NCBI GenBank assembly: GCA_020248405.1
Contig: JADCHQ010000014.1
Location: 62,001 to 126,000, forward strand
Length of the DNA: 64,000 bases
DNA from: Rhodocyclaceae bacterium
Lineage (GTDB): Bacteria; Pseudomonadota; Gammaproteobacteria; Burkholderiales; Ga0077523
Direction: 5' to 3'
Below are positions 46,965-53,461 of this stretch, one piece after another. The position numbers were made by a program, and so were the translations under genes. How positions within the stretch are numbered: position 1 is the stretch's first letter; each line of letters opens with the position of its first letter. The notes beneath the pieces are model-generated. The model worked only from the letters and a program-made list of their open reading frames with translations. It made no database searches and had not been told where the DNA came from.

Positions 46965-47262
46965 CCTCACCAGCAGCCCGGCGGACCTCCCCGACCCGGC
47001 CGCGCACGTGCTCGTCCTGAATCTGGAGGTCGCCGCAGACGCGTCGATGGCCCACCTGCCCGGCTGCCTAGGCTGGCCCGTGTGGTTGTTGGATCGCTTC
47101 GACACCGACTGGCGGTGGGGATGGACGGACGAGCGGACACCCTGGTACCCGAGAATGCGCATCTTTCGCCAGCCGGTTCCGGGGGATTGGGGCACGGTGC
47201 TGGTCCAGGTGCGCGACGCGCTCGCCCGCCACGCCGTCGCTGCCGCGGTGGCGCAGCCATGA
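46957..47262 (+). CDS. Fragment resembling the C-terminus of a TPR glycosyltransferase; possible remnant
   Basis: The 101-residue frame from ATG 46957 contains SMAHLPGCLGWPVWLLDRFD followed by TDWRWGWTDERTPWYPRMRI and FRQPVPGDW. This is the pattern of the last 100 or so residues of TPR-containing GT9/GT41-like glycosyltransferases (typically VDTAVAHLAGALG...WYP..RLFRQ...GDW). The catalytic and TPR parts are missing. The stop overlaps the next ATG (ATGA), so the frame is kept in the operon. It is either a decayed gene or a reused small domain. Confidence 0.55.
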   Translation: MRDLTSSPADLPDPAAHVLVLNLEVAADASMAHLPGCLGWPVWLLDRFDTDWRWGWTDERTPWYPRMRIFRQPVPGDWGTVLVQVRDALARHAVAAAVAQP

Positions 47263-48017
47263 GGCGCGGCCGGTGCGCGGGGTTCACGTACGTGGGCGTC
47301 CTGGTGCTGGTGGCGCTGCTCGGCTTCGTCCTGGCGGGGGCCGGGCAGGCGTGGCGGCACCAGGCGCAGCGGGAGCGCGAGACCGAACTGCTGTTCGCCG
47401 GTACGCAGATCCGCGCCGCCATTGCCTCCTACCTGGCGAACTCTCCCGGAGCGCCCGAGTACCCGCCGACCCTCGAGGCGCTGCTGGAAGACCGGCGTCT
47501 GCCCGTGGTTCGCCGCCACCTGAGGCGCATCTACGCCGATCCCATGACTGGCAGGGCCGACTGGGAGCTTGTTCTCGCCGCGGGCCGCATCATCGGCGTA
47601 CACAGCCGTGCGCAAGGCGTGCCGTTCCGCCGTGCGGGATTCGACACCGAGTTGGCCGACTTCGCCGCTGCGGCCACGTACCGCGACTGGCGATTCGTGG
47701 TGGCGGGCGGCGCTCCTGGCGGCCAGGGCGCGGGGCGGGCTGTGGTGCCGGATGCCGGAGGGGCGTTCGCGCAGGCGGCCCAGGCCGCCGCGCCGGTGTT
47801 GTCAGAGGATCCGGGCAGCGCCGTGCCGCCGCGCGCGAAGGACGCCGATACCCGCTGCGAGACTCAGCGCCTGTCCGACCTGCAGCGCTGCTCGGCGCTG
47901 CGCGACATGGCCACCACCGCGGCACTGACCCGCTGCTTCGCGTCCAGCGGGCCTCGGTTCGCGGCATGCAGCCGCGCGGCGACCTTGCCGCCGCTGCAAC
48001 TGCCTCCCGATCCATGA
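47259..48017 (+). CDS. Large atypical pseudopilin
   Basis: A 252-residue prepilin-like protein with short leader MRRGRCAG and hydrophobic helix FTYVGVLVLVALLGFVLAGAGQ. The usual Glu at +5 is not in place (the residue is Gly), so it may not be a standard substrate. The mature part has RERETELLFAGTQIRAAIASYLANSPGAPEYPPTLEALLED, typical of operon pseudopilins of this kind, a long linker and a Cys-rich end with four cysteines. GspK-like tip proteins also lack Glu5, so a tip role is conceivable. Confidence 0.8.
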   Translation: MRRGRCAGFTYVGVLVLVALLGFVLAGAGQAWRHQAQRERETELLFAGTQIRAAIASYLANSPGAPEYPPTLEALLEDRRLPVVRRHLRRIYADPMTGRADWELVLAAGRIIGVHSRAQGVPFRRAGFDTELADFAAAATYRDWRFVVAGGAPGGQGAGRAVVPDAGGAFAQAAQAAAPVLSEDPGSAVPPRAKDADTRCETQRLSDLQRCSALRDMATTAALTRCFASSGPRFAACSRAATLPPLQLPPDP

Positions 48018-48076
48018 TCACCGTGCCCACAGGCGCCACGCCACCGGGCATCACCGCCCACCTCGCCTAGGTCGCC

Positions 48077-48853
48077 ATGGACCAAACCACCATGATCGAT
48101 GAGCGCGAAGCGGAGCGGCTGATGCATGTGGCCCAGTCGTCGCTGGAGGTGCGCCGGCGCAGCCAGTTCTTCCTGTGGTCCCAGGGCCAGTTGCAGAGCC
48201 TCGTTCCGCACGAGGTGATGGTGTGCGTGCACGGCGACGTCGCGCGGCGGTCTCTCGTGGTGGAGCACTTCGCCAGCTACCCGCTGCCGAGCCAGGACTC
48301 CGAGGGACTGCGCAACACCGACTCCGGCCTGATAGCCCAGGCGATCCGCAGCTGGGCCGAGCGCGGCGAGCGTCCCCTCACCATCTGCAATTCGGATCGC
48401 GACGCCATGCTGTACCGGCGCTTCGAGGGGGCGTTGCTGCGGCATGCCTTCCCGAACTTCGCCCTTCACGGCATTCCCATGCTCGAAGGCGCGTCAAGTT
48501 CGTTCTTCGGCTTCGCCAATATGCCTCAGCCCGTCTCGCCGCGGCTGGGCTTCATGTTGGAGATTCTCACGCCCTACATCTACACGGCCTTCGTGCGCAT
48601 GCTCGCCAACGAGCGCGACCCCGCCGCCAAGGTGGAACCGGCGGATCGCCTCATCACCGCGCGCGAGGCGGAGATCCTGCGGTGGGTGAGGGATGGCAAG
48701 AGCAACCAGGAAATCGGCCACATCCTGAGCATCAGTCCGCTGACGGTGAAGAACCACGTCCAGAAGATGTTCAAGAAGCTCAACGTCCAGAACCGGGCTC
48801 AGGCGGTGGCCAAGGGCCTGTCGCTGAAGATCATCAGGAACATCGGCAGTTGA
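48077..48853 (+). CDS. epsA: LuxR-family regulator EpsA (XrtB/PEP-CTERM-associated type)
   Basis: A 258-residue transcription regulator. The N-terminal domain (about 10-180; RRRSQFFLWSQGQLQSLVPHEVMVC, GIPMLEGASSSFFGFANM) is typical of EpsA proteins found in exopolysaccharide/PEP-CTERM loci of betaproteobacteria. A LuxR-type helix-turn-helix is at about 192-250 (LITAREAEILRWVRDGKSNQEIGHILSISPLTVKNHVQKMFKKL). It lies 60 bases after the last pseudopilin gene and upstream of a PEP-CTERM gene, so it may control one or both. Confidence 0.88.
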   Translation: MDQTTMIDEREAERLMHVAQSSLEVRRRSQFFLWSQGQLQSLVPHEVMVCVHGDVARRSLVVEHFASYPLPSQDSEGLRNTDSGLIAQAIRSWAERGERPLTICNSDRDAMLYRRFEGALLRHAFPNFALHGIPMLEGASSSFFGFANMPQPVSPRLGFMLEILTPYIYTAFVRMLANERDPAAKVEPADRLITAREAEILRWVRDGKSNQEIGHILSISPLTVKNHVQKMFKKLNVQNRAQAVAKGLSLKIIRNIGS

Positions 48854-49298
48854 CCGCCGCGCCGCGGCTCGGGGTGATCGCGTCGAGGCACCTTGCCATG
48901 TCGCCATCACGCGCCTGCTTGATCCGAACGGACTACTTTCTCGCGAGGCAGCGGGTCCACGCCCAGGAGCGCCATCCGAAAACGGACGGAAATAGTCCTT
49001 GAAGACCATGCCGGCGAGCACCCGAAGAAAAGAAACGTCAATGTTCGTCCCTTAACCTGCGCCTTAGAAGAAGTGGATCCAGCTCCGCTCGGGTTGGCGC
49101 AATAGGCGGATGAGACCACGAAGCGCGCGTGGCGGCACCGACGGCCTGTAAAGGTCGATCTTTATCTTCGTCGAGGTCAGGCCGGTTGCTACCGGAAGCG
49201 GTGGCGAGTGGCCTGCACGCAGCGCCCGATCATGGTCCGGCGAAGCTGGCAGCCCTGCGGGACAGCAAGACCTGTTTCAAAACATTTAGGAGACCTGA
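48854..49298 (+). other. Long leader region upstream of the PEP-CTERM gene (no gene seen)
   Basis: This 445-base gap has no convincing coding frame. It contains an imperfect inverted repeat, GGACTACTTTC (48930-48940) against GAAATAGTCC (48989-48998), and a candidate sigma-54 promoter at 49202-49217, listed separately. The ATG at 49299 is preceded by a TTAGGAGAC ribosome site. Confidence 0.5.
49202..49217 (+). promoter_or_regulatory. Candidate sigma-54 promoter of the PEP-CTERM gene
   Basis: TGGCGA-GTGGC-CTGCA has the required GG-N10-GC spacing (GG 49203-49204, GC 49215-49216) and matches TGGCAC-N5-TTGCA at most positions. Transcription would start near 49228. Sigma-54 with the PrsR-type activator is known to drive some PEP-CTERM genes, which fits, but the match is weaker than the guanidine promoter. 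Confidence 0.4.
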
Positions 49299-50066
49299 AT
49301 GAAGCGCAAGCAACAGATCATGGCGGCGGCGGTGGCCTCTGCCCTGGCGGGCCCCGCGTTCGCCGACATCACCCTCGGCGGCAACGGCGAACTGTTCTGG
49401 ACAGTGTTCGACTTCAACGGTGAACGCGCCTACACCCGAGACCTCGGCATCACCATGGATTCCTTCCTGGCGGGTACGAGTAATCCCTGGGTGTTCGCGC
49501 CGGACGCCACCTTCGCCACGTTTCTTTCCGAAACCTCCGTCTCCAACCGGCCTCTGCTCACCTACAACATCACCGCGGGTGATGTTTCCGGCGGGCGTCG
49601 TTTCCTGACTACCGGTGGAACGATTCCCGATACCGGCTACACCACTGCCGTGATGACCAACCTCGGAGCTGCGTTTACCAATTTCGTCGGTGGCCAGAAC
49701 GCCCTGCCGGCGCACGGTGGCGCCACGGACAACCTGTCGGCCATCACCACACCCACCGACACCGCCGCCTATGCCGGTGGTGCCTTGTGGGGCACGACCT
49801 TCAACGGGAAAGCGCCTGCCGGCACGGACAATTCCGTGGCCATCGCGCAAACGGCCAGCTTCTACCTGATTTCGCAGCCCAACCAGGCCACGGCCGGTAC
49901 CTGGTCCATCCCCACGGTCGCTGGCAACGCCTTCCAGGCTTCCTTTGACTCGGGTACCAACACCCTCACGGTGCAGGCGGTTCCTGAGCCGAGCACCTAC
50001 GCCATGCTGGGTCTCGGTTTGATGGGCCTGGGGTTTGCGGTGCGTCGCGGCGCGAAGCGCGCGTAA
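49299..50066 (+). CDS. PEP-CTERM sorting domain protein
   Basis: A 255-residue exported protein: signal peptide (MKRKQQIMAAAVASALAGPAFA), a Thr/Ala/Gly-rich mature part with few charges, and a C-terminal sorting signal starting VPEPSTYAMLGLGLMGLGFAV near residue 228 and ending in RRGAKRA. That tail is cleaved by an exosortase (EpsH/XrtB), leaving the protein outside the cell or in the exopolysaccharide matrix. No exosortase is in the window. A ligand or enzyme activity is not evident. Confidence 0.93.
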   Translation: MKRKQQIMAAAVASALAGPAFADITLGGNGELFWTVFDFNGERAYTRDLGITMDSFLAGTSNPWVFAPDATFATFLSETSVSNRPLLTYNITAGDVSGGRRFLTTGGTIPDTGYTTAVMTNLGAAFTNFVGGQNALPAHGGATDNLSAITTPTDTAAYAGGALWGTTFNGKAPAGTDNSVAIAQTASFYLISQPNQATAGTWSIPTVAGNAFQASFDSGTNTLTVQAVPEPSTYAMLGLGLMGLGFAVRRGAKRA

Positions 50067-50164
50067 GGGCAGCTGCTTACCCGATGGTGGAAGCGCGGGG
50101 TGCCTCACCGGCGTCCCCTGGGTGCGGTCACACCCTCCACCCCACAACTTTCTGGAGATATGCC

Positions 50165-51724
50165 ATGAAGATGAAGCAGATTGCCACGGCTGCGGCCGTG
50201 GTTTGCGGTGCCTTCGCGTCCCAGGCTCAGGCCCAGACGCCCACCTTTGGCCCCTACGACACCCCCGACCTGAAGGTCTTCCTCACGGGCGCCACCGCGC
50301 CGGACAACTTTCTGTCGTCCATCGCGGGGCAATTGTTCGACAGCAACGGTTTTTACACCTTCCAGGACGACAACGGTACGCCGGCCAATTTCACGGATGA
50401 CGGCCGCTTGTACCGCGCCTTTTATGGCACCACCAAGAATGACAGCACCCTTCCGGCGAGCCTGCGCGCCAAGAAGGTGCTGTTCGTGAAGCGTTCCAAG
50501 GGCGGCTCCGTCTGGGGCGTGAATCCGGTGGCCCGTGCCCAGCGCGTGGCCACGCTCAATATGACCGCAGCCACCTGCGTGCTCAACTCCAGCATCTACC
50601 GTTGCGCCGAGAAGGGCATTGACCCGGGCCTCACGGGCTACACAGCCCCCAGCAACGCCGGCGAGGTGTCCGATTTCGGCGTCTCCGATGTGGAACCGGC
50701 CCTCTTCAAGGCGCCACATAACGTGGAATTCGGCCAGGACCAACTCACCAACGCCGAGGTGGGCCGTCTCGACGTCAAGTCCGCCAACGTGCTGATGATG
50801 GGCATCGTGGCCACCAACTCCGTGCCCTTCACCACGCACCTCAGCCGCGGCGACTACGGCTCCATGCTCAATGGCCTGGTGTTCGACTGGAAGCAGGTGG
50901 ACCCCGCTATCACCACGGGCAACACGCAGGTGGTGGTGTGCCGCCGCGTGAACGGTTCGGGAACGCAGACCGCCTACAACTGGTTCTTCACCAACTTCCC
51001 CTGCCAGACGGCCGCTGGCGGCAGCTCGGCGCCGGCACGCATGGTGGACAACAGCTTCGGCGTCATCGGCGGCAGTGGAACCCCGGCCGACCCCGTGGTC
51101 ATCGATCCCACGGCCGGCTACACCGTGGTGGAGAACTCCACTTCCGGCAACGTGCGCGACTGTCTGACCCGTGCCCAGAGCAACACCGACCATACCTTCG
51201 TGGGTGATGACGGCAAGACCTACCAGATCAAGTTCTCCAACAGCACCTCGCCCTTCCGCGCCATCGGCGTGCTGTCGCTCGACAGCGCTTCGAGTGCCAC
51301 ATCCGGAACCATCGGCGCGGCGCCCACCACGGGCTGGAGTTTCCGCATGCTCGATGGCGCTGGCATCTTCGACGCGCGGGCCTCGTCGTTAGGTGGTCAG
51401 GTCGTGACCCAGGGGCCAGGTACCGGCCTTGCGCCGAGCAAGTCGAACCTGGTCGACGGCCGCTACGACTTCGCGGTGGAGCTTACCCTCCAGCGCCGCA
51501 AGGTGGCAGTGACCAACGAGCATGGGGACGCGGTCGCGGCGCCCACGGGATTGAAGCTGGATTTCATTAACGAGTTCATCCGGCGCGTGGGCGACCCTGC
51601 CTTCAACACCAGCACCGCCGTGGCGGCGCTCCCGCCCACCTACAGCCCCCCGACGGCGAACGTGGGCTTTGGCACCCGCAACGGCAACACCTGCTCGCCT
51701 TGGCAGCGGCTTTTCCCGCAGTGA
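50165..51724 (+). CDS. Large exported protein of unknown function next to the two-partner secretion genes
   Basis: A 519-residue protein with a signal peptide (MKMKQIATAAAVVCGAFASQAQAQ) from ATG 50165, which has a CTGGAGA ribosome site. Segments DLKVFLTGATAPDNFL, AKKVLFVKRSKGGSVWGVNP and MVDNSFGVIGGSGTPADP are faintly reminiscent of PstS-like periplasmic binding proteins, but no family can be assigned. At least five cysteines occur, including two in TAATCVLNSSIYRCAEKG, suggesting disulfides. No PEP-CTERM tail. It is followed by a hairpin terminator and then tpsB. Confidence 0.8.
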   Translation: MKMKQIATAAAVVCGAFASQAQAQTPTFGPYDTPDLKVFLTGATAPDNFLSSIAGQLFDSNGFYTFQDDNGTPANFTDDGRLYRAFYGTTKNDSTLPASLRAKKVLFVKRSKGGSVWGVNPVARAQRVATLNMTAATCVLNSSIYRCAEKGIDPGLTGYTAPSNAGEVSDFGVSDVEPALFKAPHNVEFGQDQLTNAEVGRLDVKSANVLMMGIVATNSVPFTTHLSRGDYGSMLNGLVFDWKQVDPAITTGNTQVVVCRRVNGSGTQTAYNWFFTNFPCQTAAGGSSAPARMVDNSFGVIGGSGTPADPVVIDPTAGYTVVENSTSGNVRDCLTRAQSNTDHTFVGDDGKTYQIKFSNSTSPFRAIGVLSLDSASSATSGTIGAAPTTGWSFRMLDGAGIFDARASSLGGQVVTQGPGTGLAPSKSNLVDGRYDFAVELTLQRRKVAVTNEHGDAVAAPTGLKLDFINEFIRRVGDPAFNTSTAVAALPPTYSPPTANVGFGTRNGNTCSPWQRLFPQ

Positions 51725-51782
51725 GCCTGACCTGACCGGCACGTGGCCGCGGAGGGTGGCGGTGAGTGCCGGTGCAACAGCC

Positions 51783-51815
51783 AACCCGGTTCCTCGTGAG
51801 AGGGGCCGGGGTTTT
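51783..51815 (+). terminator. Intrinsic terminator between the 519-residue gene and tpsB
   Basis: AACCCGGTTCCTC (51783-51795) pairs with GAGGGGCCGGGGTT (51800-51813) around a GTGA loop, with two G-T pairs and one bulged G, followed by TTTT. It lies 16 bases before the tpsB ATG, so tpsB would either rely on read-through or on regulated antitermination. Confidence 0.6.
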
Positions 51816-51830
51816 CCTTGGAGAACCTTG

Positions 51831-53453
51831 ATGTCACGCCCAACCGGGTGGGCATGCCTCGGCGGCCGTGCGGCAGTCCTGGCGTTGTCCGTGCTGCTGG
51901 CTGCAGGTGCACCCGCCGCTGGTCAGACCAGCGGCGCTGCCGTGGCGGGCGATGTGGTCCGCTTCGATGTTCTGGAGTACCGCGTCGAGGGAAACTCGGT
52001 GCTGCCGATCGTGGAGGTGGAGCGTGCGGTGTATCCACACCTGGGCCCGGGCCGCACCCTGGACGACGTGGAGGGCGCCCGGGCGGCGCTTGAAGACGCC
52101 TACCACCGCGCCGGTTTTCTCACCGTGCTCGTGAACATTCCCGAGCAGAAGGTGGCTGGCGGCGTGGTTGTTCTGGATGTGGTGGAGGCCACCGTGGACC
52201 GGTTGCGGGTGTCGGGTGCGCGATACTGGTCGGCTGGCCACATCCGCAAGAGCCTTGGCGCAGTGCGCGAGGGCGAGGTGCCGAACTTTCCCGACGTGCA
52301 GCGCGACGTGGCGAACTTCAACCAGCAGGCGGGCCGGTCGCTTACCCCTGTGCTCAAGGCGGGCGCAACGCCGGGCACGGTGGAGATCGAAGCCAAGGTC
52401 AGCGACGCCTCACCGCTGCACGGTTCCGTGGAGATCAATAACCGCCAGACGCTCAACACCGAGCCCCTGCGGTTGTCTGCATCGCTGCGCCACGACAACC
52501 TCTGGGGGCGCGACCACAGCATCTCGTTCCTGTACCTGTCCGCGCCGGAGAACCCGGACCAGGTGCGCGTCATGTCGGGCAATTACGTGGCGAGGCTGCC
52601 CGGCTCGCCCGTGGTGCTGGCGCTCTACGGCATCCTGTCGCGCAGCAATGTGGCCTCGGTGGGAGGCATCACTGTGGTGGGCGACGCGAACATCGCCGGC
52701 GTGCGCGCCATCACGCCGTTGCGATCGGCGAGCGACGCCTTCACTCACTCGTTTTCCGCGGGGATCGATTACAAGGATTTCCTCGAAGATCTGCGCTTCG
52801 CGGCGGGCACCTCATCGCAGACGCCCATTACGTATATGCCCGTCGCTCTGTCCTATTCCGCCGCCCGCCAGGGGTTGAAGGGGGTCACACGAGGGTCTCT
52901 GGGCGCCACCATGGCGCCGCGCGGGTCGTTGTTTGGTAACGAGGATGCCGAGTTCGAGAATCGCCGCTCGGGCGCCCGCGCCAACTTCGCCGTGCTCCGG
53001 GCCGAGCTGTCGCGACTGCAGACGCTGCCCGCGGGGCATGGCCTCTACGGGCGCGTGGTGGTGCAGACGGCCAGCGGGCCGGTGATCAACACCGAGCAGT
53101 TCTACGCTGGCGGCGTGGATACGGTACGCGGCTATTTCGAGGCGGTGGCCGCGGGCGACGATGCCGGCCTGGTGACCGCGGAGTGGCGCTCGCCGTCCGC
53201 CGCGGGCTTGCTCAAGCGCACAGGAATCACGCTGACGGCCCACGCCTTCGCCGATGCTGCCGTGCTTCGTATCAAGCAGCCCTTGCCGGAGCAGCAGACC
53301 CGCTTCGAGCTGTGGAGCGTGGGGTTCGGGCTGCGCGTGCGCTCCGAGCAGCGGCTCGCCGCCGCGGTGGACTTCGGCGTCCCCATGCACGACGCCCAGG
53401 TGACCCGCCGCGGTGACCCGCGGCTGCATGCGCGAGTGGCCTACGAATTCTGA
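51831..53453 (+). CDS. TpsB outer-membrane transporter (ShlB/FhaC/HecB family)
   Basis: Outer-membrane pore of a two-partner secretion system, 540 residues from ATG 51831 with a GGAG ribosome site. Signal peptide, a ShlB-type POTRA domain (VRFDVLEYRVEGNSVLPIVEVERAVYPHLGPG...), a second POTRA (VDRLRVSGARYWSAGHIRKSLGAVREG), then the 16-strand barrel with the conserved L6 motif VRGY in GGVDTVRGYFEA. It should export the adjacent TpsA protein, which begins 8 bases downstream. Confidence 0.93.
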   Translation: MSRPTGWACLGGRAAVLALSVLLAAGAPAAGQTSGAAVAGDVVRFDVLEYRVEGNSVLPIVEVERAVYPHLGPGRTLDDVEGARAALEDAYHRAGFLTVLVNIPEQKVAGGVVVLDVVEATVDRLRVSGARYWSAGHIRKSLGAVREGEVPNFPDVQRDVANFNQQAGRSLTPVLKAGATPGTVEIEAKVSDASPLHGSVEINNRQTLNTEPLRLSASLRHDNLWGRDHSISFLYLSAPENPDQVRVMSGNYVARLPGSPVVLALYGILSRSNVASVGGITVVGDANIAGVRAITPLRSASDAFTHSFSAGIDYKDFLEDLRFAAGTSSQTPITYMPVALSYSAARQGLKGVTRGSLGATMAPRGSLFGNEDAEFENRRSGARANFAVLRAELSRLQTLPAGHGLYGRVVVQTASGPVINTEQFYAGGVDTVRGYFEAVAAGDDAGLVTAEWRSPSAAGLLKRTGITLTAHAFADAAVLRIKQPLPEQQTRFELWSVGFGLRVRSEQRLAAAVDFGVPMHDAQVTRRGDPRLHARVAYEF

Positions 53454-53461
53454 CCAAGGGC

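Noticed and set aside
49249..49265. Second sigma-54-like word (TGGCAGCCCTGC) before the PEP-CTERM gene
   Set aside because: Spacing between GG and GC is 7, not 10, so it cannot serve as a -24/-12 promoter.
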